Origin: Sulfurovum sp.
Lineage (GTDB): Bacteria > Campylobacterota > Campylobacteria > Campylobacterales > Sulfurovaceae
Reading direction: 5' to 3'
Assembly (NCBI GenBank): GCA_027068435.1
Contig: JAMOTA010000013.1
Location: 62,001-126,000, forward strand
Length of the DNA stretch: 64,000 bases
The position numbers were made by a program, and so were the translations under genes. Positions 34,563-42,732 of the stretch are shown piece by piece (position 1 is the first letter of the stretch; the number at the start of each line of letters is the position of its first letter). The notes beneath the pieces were generated by a model. That model was not told the DNA's origin. It made no database searches and worked only from the letters and a program-made list of their open reading frames with translations.

Positions 34563-35247
34563 TATAGAACAACAACCTTATTCGATTTTATTTATTGAAG
34601 ATGAAGATGAGACCAGAGAAAATTATGTAAAATATTTAAAAAGGTACTTCATTGATGTTTATGAGGCAAGAGATGGAGAGTCAGCTCTTAAGATATATAT
34701 AGATAAAAAGCCAAATATTCTTATTATTGATATAAATTTACCAAAAATAAGTGGTATAGAACTTTTAGAAATTATTAGAAAAAAAGATCATACAACAAAA
34801 GCTTTGATGCTTACAGCCCACTCTTCAACAAACTTCCTTCTTAAAGCAACAGAGTTAAAACTGACAAAGTATTTGATAAAACCTATCTCAAGAAATGAAT
34901 TAAAAGATGCACTTGACTTAGTGATAAAAGAGTTAAATAGTTTTAATACGGTTTCTAAAAATACATTTATATTTAAAGAAGAGTATTTATGGGATTATAC
35001 TGAACAAAAGCTCTCAAAAAATCATGTAGAGATTGTTCTGACTTTACAAGAGAGACAAGTTCTTGAACTTTTACTAAATCATATCAATATCAATATATCT
35101 TATGATAATATCATACTTCATCTATGGGATGATTTTGAAACAGATAAATTAAATTCTGTTAAAACAATAATTAAAACGCTGAGAAAAAAACTTCCTGATG
35201 ATACAATCCATAATATCTATGGTTTTGGGTATAAAATAAAATATTAA
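34552..35247 (+). CDS. OmpR/PhoB-family response regulator
   Basis: 231 residues. Receiver domain at 1-125 with FIEDEDET, phospho-acceptor Asp in ILIIDINLPKISG, MLTAHSS and YLIKPISRNEL. The C-terminal winged helix contains LTLQERQVLELLLNHI, SVKTIIKTLRKKLP and NIYGFGYKI. It is the cognate partner of the preceding kinase by overlap and adjacency. A plausible target is the repeated element found at 35249 and 35695. Confidence 0.9.
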   Translation: MQNNIEQQPYSILFIEDEDETRENYVKYLKRYFIDVYEARDGESALKIYIDKKPNILIIDINLPKISGIELLEIIRKKDHTTKALMLTAHSSTNFLLKATELKLTKYLIKPISRNELKDALDLVIKELNSFNTVSKNTFIFKEEYLWDYTEQKLSKNHVEIVLTLQERQVLELLLNHININISYDNIILHLWDDFETDKLNSVKTIIKTLRKKLPDDTIHNIYGFGYKIKY

Positions 35248-35248
35248 C

Positions 35249-35280
35249 TCACTACTTAGACACTCTTTTATTTTATAATT
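35249..35280 (+). promoter_or_regulatory. Copy 1 of a 32-bp promoter/operator repeat
   Basis: It begins with TCACTAC TTAG ACACTCT and ends with TATAAT at 35274-35279. The CACT half-sites are 11 bases apart, as in OmpR-family binding sites. It matches copy 2 at 35695-35726 at 29 of 32 bases. It precedes the stand-alone receiver gene. Confidence 0.65.
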
Positions 35281-35307
35281 TTATGCAATTATAAAATAAG
35301 GATAAGT

Positions 35308-35670
35308 GTGATTGAACTTAACTCTATAAAACTTCTCTTTGTTGATGACCAAAAAGAAAATACTTTAAATTATATTAGCTTTTTTACTAAATATTGTCAT
35401 ATAGTTGAAGTGGCATATGATGGAGAAGAGGCTTATACAAAGTATAAAGAGTTTAACCCAGATATTATTTTATTAGATATAAATTTATCTAAACTTAGTG
35501 GACTACAAGTCCTAGAAAAAATAAGAGAACAAGACACTACTACAAAAATCATAATGTTTACCGCCCATAATGAAAAAAAATTTATAGATAAAGCTTATCA
35601 ATTGGGTATTTTAAAATATCTTTTAAAACCTGTTACAAGAGATGAGCTAAAAAACGCGTTAAAACTCTAA
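35308..35670 (+). CDS. Stand-alone receiver-domain response regulator
   Basis: 120 residues, receiver only. VDDQKEN, the acceptor Asp in IILLDINLSKLSG, MFTAHNEK and YLLKPVTRDEL are all present. It is clearly similar to the receiver of the preceding OmpR-type protein and probably arose by duplication with loss of the output domain. The start is GTG behind AAGGAT. It may act as a phosphate sink or partner for another protein. Confidence 0.85.
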   Translation: MIELNSIKLLFVDDQKENTLNYISFFTKYCHIVEVAYDGEEAYTKYKEFNPDIILLDINLSKLSGLQVLEKIREQDTTTKIIMFTAHNEKKFIDKAYQLGILKYLLKPVTRDELKNALKL

Positions 35671-35694
35671 AATATACTCTAAATCACCTAAATT

Positions 35695-35726
35695 TCACTA
35701 GTTAGACACTATTGTATTTTATAATT
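35695..35726 (+). promoter_or_regulatory. Copy 2 of the 32-bp promoter/operator repeat
   Basis: TCACTAG TTAG ACACTAT followed by TATAAT at 35720-35725; 29 of 32 bases equal copy 1. It lies about 90 bases upstream of the barrel gene at 35815. Confidence 0.65.
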
Positions 35727-35814
35727 AAAAATAGTTAATGGATTTTACATAGAAAACACAGTGAACTATATATTATAGTTTTAGAAATAATTAAAATATT
35801 AGGAGAATAATAAA

Positions 35815-36438
35815 GTGAAAATAACTAAAATATGCTTATTAGGATTATTAGCTTCAGGCTGTTATGCAGGTGGAGATAAGATGATAGTAGAGGAGTCTGC
35901 TATTGTAATACCAGAAGTTATCACAGATGATAGTGCTTTTTATCTAGGGCTTGGAGTATCGGGCATGAGTTTAAGAGATGATTTTACAGATGAAGAGTTT
36001 AGTGCAACAGGAGTTATGCTTCAAGCAGGATATAAATTTAATAACTATTTTGCACTAGAAGGAAGATATACCGTAAGTGTTAGTGATGTAGAGTATGAGC
36101 AAGGAAGTACAACTAATCCGCATTATGATGCTTATCCTACAGATTTTTCAAATATGGGTATTTATCTTAAATCAATGTATCCTATTGGAGATTTTACACC
36201 CTATATATTACTTGGTTATGGTGAAGTAGAATTAACAAATATTCCTCTTATTAACTCTGCAGATAGAGCAGAAAGTGGATTTCAATGGGGCTTAGGTGCA
36301 GGATATAATATAACAGAAAACATAATAGCTTCTCTTGATTATGTACGTCTTTATGATGATGTCGGTTTTGATTATAGAGCAATCAATGAAGATGTGGTCT
36401 CAGACTTATGGACACTGAGTGTCTCTTATAAATTTTAA
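35815..36438 (+). CDS. Outer-membrane beta-barrel protein
   Basis: 207 residues, GTG start behind TAGGAGAAT. The signal peptide may be a lipoprotein type (LLASGCYAGG). A small eight-stranded barrel follows, as in OmpA/OmpW/porin-family proteins: FYLGLGVSG, MLQAGYKFNNYFALEGRYTV, GIYLKSMYPIGDFTPYILLGYG, and a C-terminal strand ending LWTLSVSYKF with terminal Phe. The gene lies between the second copy of the 32-bp element and the Ig-repeat lipoprotein gene (20-base gap). Confidence 0.8.
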   Translation: MKITKICLLGLLASGCYAGGDKMIVEESAIVIPEVITDDSAFYLGLGVSGMSLRDDFTDEEFSATGVMLQAGYKFNNYFALEGRYTVSVSDVEYEQGSTTNPHYDAYPTDFSNMGIYLKSMYPIGDFTPYILLGYGEVELTNIPLINSADRAESGFQWGLGAGYNITENIIASLDYVRLYDDVGFDYRAINEDVVSDLWTLSVSYKF

Positions 36439-36458
36439 ATATAGATTAAGGAAATAAT

Positions 36459-38921
36459 ATGAAAAATAATAAATTATTATCAATAACATTGAGTACTGTA
36501 GCAGTTCTTATGTTAAATGCCTGTGGTGGAAATGGTGAAGATGGTGCAGAGCATTATGAAAATCTACTTGATGCAGCCGCAGAGGTTACTGTTACAAGTG
36601 CACCCCCAATAACACTTGCTAATGAAAATGCTTACCCAATAAGTGGTACATGTACAACAGATGCAGGTGATGTAACAATAAGTATTGAAAATGCAGTACC
36701 TGAAACACAAGATATTGAATGTAGTGAAGAGGGAACATGGGATGCGACATTTGATTTTTCTAATATCTCTGATGATACAGAAGAATTATCAATCAATGTA
36801 ACTCAAGGAAATGCTTCAGGTAATGCAGAGGCAGAGCTAGATATTGAAATAGATAAAGATACTGTAGCCCCAGTAGTAGAGACAACAAGTGCTCCAGTTA
36901 TTACATCAAGTAATCAATCAGTTTATCCCGTAAGTGGTATCTGTACAGCTAGTGATGGTGAAGTAACAGTAAGTATTGATGGTGCAACACCAGAGACACA
37001 AGGTGTAGAGTGTAGTGAAGATGGAACATGGAATGCAACATTTGATTTATCTGATATAGCAGATGATAGTGATACCTTAAATGTAAAAGCAAGTCAAATA
37101 GATACTGCGGGTAATCCAAGTGCTATAGTACCAGTTGAAATAGAACAAGACACGATTGCACCAGAAGTAGCAATAACACCAGTACCGTTAGTAACACCAG
37201 AAAATATGACAACATACCCAGTAAACGGTAGCTGTACAGCAGGTGATGGTGATGTAACAGTCAGTATTGCAGGAGCAACACCAAGTACACAAGATGTAAC
37301 TTGTAGTGATACAGGAACATGGAGTGCTATCTTTAATGTAACAGATACACCAGATGGTAATGTAGAAGCAAGCCAAAAAGATGAGGCAGGTAACACAGGA
37401 ACAGCAACACCAGTACCATTTAGTGGATATGCTGACACTACTGCACCTGAAGTAGCGATTACACCAGTCCCAGAAGTAACAGAAGATAATCAAGAAACTT
37501 ACCCAGTAAGTGGTAGCTGTACAGCAGGTGATGGTGATGTAACAGTCAGTATTGCAGGGGCAACACCAAGTACACAAGCAGTAGAGTGTAGTGATGCAGG
37601 AACATGGAGTGCTATCTTTAATGTAACAGATATACCAAATGGTATAGATGCAGTTGTGGTAGAAGCAAATCAAACAGATGAGGAAGGTAACAGAGGAACA
37701 GCAACACCTGTAAGTACAGATAAAGATGTAGCTGTCGTTGAGATACCATCAAATGCAGGTAAAGTATTTCATATTGCATTTACATCAAACTATACACAAA
37801 CTGCAGCATTAAAGCTTTATATCTCTTCTTCAGAAGATACAAACGTGACTATTAATGTACCTACCTTTGATCCCATTATTGAAACTATTTCAGCAAATGA
37901 GTCAAAAGAGGTCATTATTGATAGTAGTATGATGTTAGATGGTATAGAAATAGCGAATAAAGTGATAGAAGTGATTGCTGATCAAAATATTATTGTCGTA
38001 GGGATGAATCTTATATCAGCAAGTTCAGATGCTTTTTTAGCCTTACCAGATACGATTTTATCTAATGAGTATAGAACGGCTACTTATGAGCCTTTAGGTA
38101 GTGATTATCCTGAAGAATTCTCTATTGTAGCGATAGAAGATAATACTACTGTAACGTATGAGTTGATGGATGGGGTTACTACAGAGACTATTACGTTAAA
38201 TAAAGGTGAAGCATATCAATATCAAGGTGCTACAGTGAGTTTAACAGGTGCATATATTTATGGAGATAAAAACTTTGCAGTACATAGTGGTAATACATGT
38301 ACTAATATACCAAATGATCAAAGAGCATGTGACCATATTGTAGAGCAGATGCTTCCACTTAATACATGGGAGAAAGAGTTTATTACTGTACCGTTAAAGA
38401 CAAGACTAAATGGTGATACCTTTAGAATAGTAGCTTCTGTAGATAACACTGAAGTGGAAGTCAATGGCGTAGTTGTTGCAACACTAGATGCAGGGGCATA
38501 TCATGAAATGATAATCGATGGTTCAAGTTTCATTAAAGGTAGTCAACCTATTTTAGTACTTCAATACTCAAATGGAACAAATTATGATGGTGTAATTTCA
38601 GATCCATTTATGTCTATTGTCCCTGCTACTACTCAGTATGATACTAAGCATATGATTCAAACACCTGAAGGGTTTACAGATTATGTTAATATATCTATTC
38701 CAACAGTAAATATAGGAGATGTTATATTTGATGATGTAGCTATTGATAGTAGTGAGTTTACAGAAGTTGCTGGAAATACAGCATTTTCTACAGCACAGAT
38801 ACAGATAGTTCCAGGAGCACATATACTTTCTAGTTCTGCTGCCTTTGGTCTTTCAGGATATGGATTTGCAAATGCAGAATCTTACGGATATCCATCAAGC
38901 TTAAAATTAACTAAGCATTAA
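36459..38921 (+). CDS. Lipoprotein with Ig-like repeats and an IgGFc-binding-like domain
   Basis: 820 residues. The lipobox is VLMLNACGG. Four Ig-like modules of about 95 residues occupy residues 40-425, each with a Cys pair in the pattern YPVSG.CTA.DG.VTVSI and ECS..GTW.A.F. The C-terminal half (about 430-820) resembles the IgGFc-binding N-terminal domain: LKLYISSSEDTNVTI, DQRACDHIVEQMLPLNTW, FITVPLKTRLNGDTFRIVAS. It is likely a surface-exposed adhesion or matrix protein. It is co-transcribed with the barrel protein and followed by a strong terminator. Confidence 0.75.
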   Translation: MKNNKLLSITLSTVAVLMLNACGGNGEDGAEHYENLLDAAAEVTVTSAPPITLANENAYPISGTCTTDAGDVTISIENAVPETQDIECSEEGTWDATFDFSNISDDTEELSINVTQGNASGNAEAELDIEIDKDTVAPVVETTSAPVITSSNQSVYPVSGICTASDGEVTVSIDGATPETQGVECSEDGTWNATFDLSDIADDSDTLNVKASQIDTAGNPSAIVPVEIEQDTIAPEVAITPVPLVTPENMTTYPVNGSCTAGDGDVTVSIAGATPSTQDVTCSDTGTWSAIFNVTDTPDGNVEASQKDEAGNTGTATPVPFSGYADTTAPEVAITPVPEVTEDNQETYPVSGSCTAGDGDVTVSIAGATPSTQAVECSDAGTWSAIFNVTDIPNGIDAVVVEANQTDEEGNRGTATPVSTDKDVAVVEIPSNAGKVFHIAFTSNYTQTAALKLYISSSEDTNVTINVPTFDPIIETISANESKEVIIDSSMMLDGIEIANKVIEVIADQNIIVVGMNLISASSDAFLALPDTILSNEYRTATYEPLGSDYPEEFSIVAIEDNTTVTYELMDGVTTETITLNKGEAYQYQGATVSLTGAYIYGDKNFAVHSGNTCTNIPNDQRACDHIVEQMLPLNTWEKEFITVPLKTRLNGDTFRIVASVDNTEVEVNGVVVATLDAGAYHEMIIDGSSFIKGSQPILVLQYSNGTNYDGVISDPFMSIVPATTQYDTKHMIQTPEGFTDYVNISIPTVNIGDVIFDDVAIDSSEFTEVAGNTAFSTAQIQIVPGAHILSSSAAFGLSGYGFANAESYGYPSSLKLTKH
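37158..37720 (+). repeat. Tandem 285-base repeat encoding Ig-like modules 3 and 4
   Basis: Two copies offset by 285 bases (95 codons). The cores 37216-37348 and 37501-37633 are nearly identical at the DNA level over about 130 bases, while modules 1 and 2 are more diverged. This points to recent duplication or gene conversion within the gene. Confidence 0.75.
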
Positions 38922-38925
38922 TAAA

Positions 38926-38959
38926 AAAGAAGAAGTGTATTTTTATACACTTCTTCTTT
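38926..38959 (+). terminator. Rho-independent terminator
   Basis: AAAGAAGAAGTGTAT (38926-38940) pairs perfectly with 38945-38959 over 15 bp with a TTTT loop. The sequence ahead is A-rich and the 3' arm ends in TTCTTCTTT, so it can work in both directions. Confidence 0.85.
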
Positions 38960-39010
38960 AACACTTTTCTTTTTTCATTTCCTCCTCTTCACTAAACCCA
39001 AACAATAAGC

Positions 39011-39016
39011 TATAAT
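39011..39016 (+). promoter_or_regulatory. -10 box for the RelA/SpoT-domain gene
   Basis: TATAAT in AGCTATAATAACG, 27 bases before the start codon. Confidence 0.55.
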
Positions 39017-39042
39017 AACGCCATTTCATTTGCAGGATAGAC

Positions 39043-41184
39043 ATGTACTCATACATCGGCACACACCACTACATACCTAAACCAGACTACCAACCCTTAG
39101 AGACACTTATACCACTCATAGACCAAGCACTTGAGGCTAAAAAAGCTGTACTACTTTTAGGGGAGGAGAATCTCTCTTCTTTTAGGGAGGGTGTTTTGGG
39201 GTGTATGGAAGTTTACTATAGACTCGTAGGCATAGATGAAGAGGTGATAAAAGCACAAGGACGCATAGAACCTAAAGGGGTGCTTCCTCGTTTTACGGAG
39301 AGTCTTATTGGTTACTTTGAGAGTTTACAAAGAGAAGTACCGCAAAACAAAGAGAGTGAAGTGTTGGAGTACTCAGGGGTTACGAGTGTTAAGGTACGCT
39401 ATAAGTACACCTCTAGTGTCATTAAAAAGATAGTTAAACTGGGGCTTCGTGACCCTAAAGTGTTAGAGAAACCTCTGCAAATGTTTTTAAAAGGTGGTGT
39501 ACTTCATGACATTATAGGGATGCAGTTTATCTGCTCTTATCCGTATGAGAAGGAGTGGGTGGCACGTACGTTGTACAACTTTTTTGAGTACGATAACCGT
39601 ACAGATGACCATCTACTTTATGGATTTTACAGAGTTGAGAAGAAGAGTGGGTACAGAGGACTTCACTGTGACCATACCCTCTTTAACCCACGTTTTGATG
39701 CGAGTATAAAGTGTAACACTCACAGTACTTCGGTTAATGCAGAAGAGCTTTTTAGTATGCTTAAGCCAGAAGATGAAGGGGTGGTTGTCTTACGTAAGCT
39801 CAAAGACTACTTTAACATAGAGGTGCAACTACATACCACTTTTGAGAGTCTTTGGTCTTCTATGGAGCATACCAACAACTATAATATTCAAGCTAAAGGA
39901 GCAGGACGTAACAGTAAGATTACGGTGCAGTGGAAACTTCTTTCAGATACCATGAAAAACCTTGAAGAGCAGTTTGAACGACTACAAATAGACACAGAAC
40001 AAGCACGTTTTGAAATAGCACACCATGGGGTGTATATTCCTGTAAAAGGGTTACTCCATAAACTAGGTTCTACTGCCTACCCTGTCTATGAGAAATCGGT
40101 ACAAAAAGTAGATGAGCTTGAAGACTTACTCGTAAGCCATGAGATATCACGCCATGACTATGTGGCTGCTTTACAAAAAGAGGTAAGTTATATTAATCGT
40201 TTTGCTCAAGAGCAAGAGCATTTTACTGTACGCATTATTTTTAAAATGCAGAGTGCTTTTATCTACTATGGTTTAGCAAATCAGAGTGATTACTTTAATG
40301 CAGAAGATATACACGAATTTGTTAAAATCTCTTTACGATACTATCGAGAGATTAGTACTACACTTTTATCTCATACATACATCTATAAGGGAGCCTTATT
40401 AAATATTGTCACACTTTTTCGTTATCTTTATTTAGGACAGAAGTATGGATATGGGTTTATGTCTTCGCACAAAAACATACCACATAAGCGTCAACCATCT
40501 GTAAGTTATGAAGAGAGTTTTGATGCATTTAAAACAGCCATCTCTTTGTTTAACACTTTAGAAGAGGAAGATATAAAGTATCTTAAAAAAGATAGTGCTA
40601 CTTCACTAAAGATTATTCATCATTATGATGTATTGGCAAGAGAGTGGGAGTTGTTTAATCAAGAAGAGGAGAGCCAAGAGTACGAAAAGATGCTACAGCA
40701 GATAGGCTTGTTTAGAAAGCGTTTTATTAATGCCTCTCTTCAGACACAGTTTAACACCCTTTTAGAGTCAGACAAAATCAAAAATATAGGTTTTGTTGTA
40801 AAGTTTTACACCACTTTAGTCTGGCATGGTTTTTTAAGACCAAGAGATGCACTAAAAGAGATTATCAGGTATTCAGCTTACGATAAAATCAAAGCAAGTG
40901 ACCTTTTTTATTATGAGGTCTCTGCCTATAGATTTCTTGTGTTACAGCGTTGTGAGACAGTAGAAGATTGCGACAAAGAGATTGCTCAGCGTTGTCAAGA
41001 TGACATACGTATCTTACACTTTCAAAACTACCATAGAAAAAATATGATTCATCTACTTTTTCGTATTAAACGTAGTGAGTCCTCTTACAAATTTTACAAA
41101 GCAAAATCTTATTTTGAGAAGTTAACACAAACAGAGTTTAAAATAGACCACTTTAGTGATACACTTATCAAAGAGTTTGAGTAG
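39043..41184 (+). CDS. RelA/SpoT synthetase-domain protein without HD hydrolase domain
   Basis: 713 residues. The synthetase-like domain lies at about residues 110-310: VKVRYKYTSSVIKKIVK, HDIIGMQFICSYPYEKEW, KKSGYRGLHCDHTLF and FNIEVQLHTTFESLWSSMEH. The catalytic Glu in IEVQL is kept, but the arginine normally in the D-x-x-[AG]-x-R strand is Gln here (GMQF). There is no HD domain and no TGS/ACT domain; about 400 helical residues of unknown function follow. It may make (p)ppGpp or a related nucleotide, or be a degenerate relative. It is a single-gene unit between two terminators/promoters. Confidence 0.72.
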   Translation: MYSYIGTHHYIPKPDYQPLETLIPLIDQALEAKKAVLLLGEENLSSFREGVLGCMEVYYRLVGIDEEVIKAQGRIEPKGVLPRFTESLIGYFESLQREVPQNKESEVLEYSGVTSVKVRYKYTSSVIKKIVKLGLRDPKVLEKPLQMFLKGGVLHDIIGMQFICSYPYEKEWVARTLYNFFEYDNRTDDHLLYGFYRVEKKSGYRGLHCDHTLFNPRFDASIKCNTHSTSVNAEELFSMLKPEDEGVVVLRKLKDYFNIEVQLHTTFESLWSSMEHTNNYNIQAKGAGRNSKITVQWKLLSDTMKNLEEQFERLQIDTEQARFEIAHHGVYIPVKGLLHKLGSTAYPVYEKSVQKVDELEDLLVSHEISRHDYVAALQKEVSYINRFAQEQEHFTVRIIFKMQSAFIYYGLANQSDYFNAEDIHEFVKISLRYYREISTTLLSHTYIYKGALLNIVTLFRYLYLGQKYGYGFMSSHKNIPHKRQPSVSYEESFDAFKTAISLFNTLEEEDIKYLKKDSATSLKIIHHYDVLAREWELFNQEEESQEYEKMLQQIGLFRKRFINASLQTQFNTLLESDKIKNIGFVVKFYTTLVWHGFLRPRDALKEIIRYSAYDKIKASDLFYYEVSAYRFLVLQRCETVEDCDKEIAQRCQDDIRILHFQNYHRKNMIHLLFRIKRSESSYKFYKAKSYFEKLTQTEFKIDHFSDTLIKEFE

Positions 41185-41226
41185 AGACAAAGGCTTTTTT
41201 TGATAAACTCTAATTAGATAGTACGG

Positions 41227-41232
41227 TATAAA
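41227..41232 (+). promoter_or_regulatory. -10 box for the Mrp/hydrogenase-like operon
   Basis: TATAAA in GGTATAAATTAA, 19 bases before the first start codon, followed by AAGGTG. It is the only promoter candidate seen for the 13-gene operon. Confidence 0.4.
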
Positions 41233-41250
41233 TTAAATACAAGGTGAAAC

Positions 41251-41499
41251 ATGTTTGAACTCTTGACCTCTTTACTGATTTTAAGTATGCTTATAACGCT
41301 TTACCGATTTTTAAAAGGACCTACACTTGCTGATAGAGTGGTGGCATTTGATGTCTTAAATATCATGGGAGTCTCTCTTCTTGTACTTTTAGCACTCTAT
41401 TATGAGAGAAGTTTATACCTTGATATTGCACTAGTTTTTGGACTCATAGGCTTTTTAGGTAGTACGATTTTTGGACGATACATAGAAAAAGGTATATAA
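41251..41499 (+). CDS. Mrp antiporter subunit F-like (MbhB-like)
   Basis: 82 residues, three hydrophobic helices, with RFLKGPTLADRVVAFDVLN, the hallmark of MrpF/MnhF. It is the first gene of a 13-gene operon. In Mrp antiporters and archaeal Mbh complexes it is part of the cation-translocating membrane unit. The stop overlaps the next start by one base. Confidence 0.87.
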   Translation: MFELLTSLLILSMLITLYRFLKGPTLADRVVAFDVLNIMGVSLLVLLALYYERSLYLDIALVFGLIGFLGSTIFGRYIEKGI

Positions 41500-41792
41500 T
41501 GGATACATTAGGTTATATGTTTATTTTTGTAGGGATGGGTTCTTTTCTCATCTCTGCGGTGGGACTAGTGAGAATGCCAGATGTCTATACGCGTATGCAT
41601 GTGGGTACAAAGGCAACAACGATGGGTACACTTTTAGTCCTTTTAGGGGTCATGTGTATAGAGCCAACGTGGGCAGTTAAACTCATACTTCTAGCTATTT
41701 TTATACTACTTACCAACCCTCTCTCCTCTTCGGTTATCGCTAGAGCTACCCATACAGATGGCAAAACACTTAACTATGATGAACTAAAATGA
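41499..41792 (+). CDS. Mrp antiporter subunit G-like (MbhC-like)
   Basis: 97 residues, three membrane helices, with GLVRMPDVYTRMHVGTKATT and FILLTNPLSSSVIARATH, the MrpG/MnhG signatures. The next gene starts 4 bases before its stop, so translation is coupled. Confidence 0.88.
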   Translation: MDTLGYMFIFVGMGSFLISAVGLVRMPDVYTRMHVGTKATTMGTLLVLLGVMCIEPTWAVKLILLAIFILLTNPLSSSVIARATHTDGKTLNYDELK

Positions 41793-42028
41793 CAGGTTTT
41801 ATTATCTTAGCTACATTTGTAGGTATCGTTATTGTGGCTTTTGCTTCTGTAGTACAGAAAAGACTTGCTGACTCAGTAGTTTTTCTTATGGGTGTTGGGT
41901 TAGGAAACGTGGTACTTTTTTTTCTTTTTAAAGCACCAGATGTTGCGTTAACAGAAGCGGTAATAGGTGCAGGTATAGGTACATTTATCTTTCTTATTGC
42001 CCTAAAGCATTTAGGAGAACAAGCATGA
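41789..42028 (+). CDS. DUF4040 / MbhD-like membrane subunit
   Basis: 79 residues, three helices, with QKRLADSVVFLMGVGLGNVV, FKAPDVALTEAVIGAGI. In Mrp complexes this piece is fused within MrpA; in archaeal Mbh-type complexes it is a separate subunit (MbhD). It overlaps both neighbours by 4 bases. Confidence 0.82.
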   Translation: MTGFIILATFVGIVIVAFASVVQKRLADSVVFLMGVGLGNVVLFFLFKAPDVALTEAVIGAGIGTFIFLIALKHLGEQA

Positions 42029-42732
42029 ACATAAAAAGAGATATTCCTACTGCTACGCTAAGTGGTTTTGCTTTAAGTGCCGTTTTGGTGTTAACCCTTA
42101 TTACGATTTTACTCCAGTATCTTCCCCTTTCACAGCAAAGAGTAGGCGACGCACTCTTAGTATTAAATGAAAAAGAGGGTGTTGCTAACGTAGTGACTAC
42201 TGTTGTAGTCTATTTTCGTGGGTTTGACACACTAGGAGAGATAGCGGTACTTTTTATTGCCTCTTTAGGTGTAGGTCTAATGTTACAACCCAATACAGAG
42301 TGTAGGTTAAAAGCAGAGAGTAACTTTATGCTTCAAACTGCATCGACACTACTTTTTCCTCTTATCTTACTTTTTGGTATCTATGTGATGGTGTATGGAC
42401 ATTTGAGTCCAGGAGGAGGCTTCCAAGGCGGGGTAATCATCGCTAGTGGAGTGTTACTTCTTCTTATCTCACATAAAAACTTTGAAGTACCTCATACGGT
42501 TATCGTTGCATTTGAAACTGTAGCAGGGGTAAGTTATGTATTGATAGGATTTATGGGACTGCTACTCTTAGATACTTTTTTAGGTAACTTTATCCCTCAT
42601 GACATTGCCAATATGGGTATGTTACTTAGTGGAGGGGTGATACCGCTTATTTACATTATAGTGGGTATCAAAGTGGGTAGTGAAATGAGTGGTATCGTAC
42701 AGAACCTTATGCAAAGGAGTGATGATGTTTGA
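42025..42732 (+). CDS. MbhE-MbhF (MrpB)-like fused membrane subunit
   Basis: 235 residues, about six to seven helices. The N-terminal third carries VVVYFRGFDTLGEIAVLFIA, characteristic of MbhE or the MrpA C-terminus. The rest contains YGHLSPGGGFQGGVIIASG, the MrpB/MnhB motif, and GGVIPLIYIIVGIKVG. In Mbh operons these are usually two genes; here they appear to be one. The end overlaps the next gene by 8 bases. Confidence 0.82.
   Translation: MNIKRDIPTATLSGFALSAVLVLTLITILLQYLPLSQQRVGDALLVLNEKEGVANVVTTVVVYFRGFDTLGEIAVLFIASLGVGLMLQPNTECRLKAESNFMLQTASTLLFPLILLFGIYVMVYGHLSPGGGFQGGVIIASGVLLLLISHKNFEVPHTVIVAFETVAGVSYVLIGFMGLLLLDTFLGNFIPHDIANMGMLLSGGVIPLIYIIVGIKVGSEMSGIVQNLMQRSDDV

Noticed and set aside
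37094-37673. Long minus-strand open frames opposite the Ig-repeat gene
   Set aside because: They are antisense shadows created by the repeated, compositionally biased coding sequence; the Cys/Tyr/Trp-rich translation resembles nothing known and has no ribosome-binding site.
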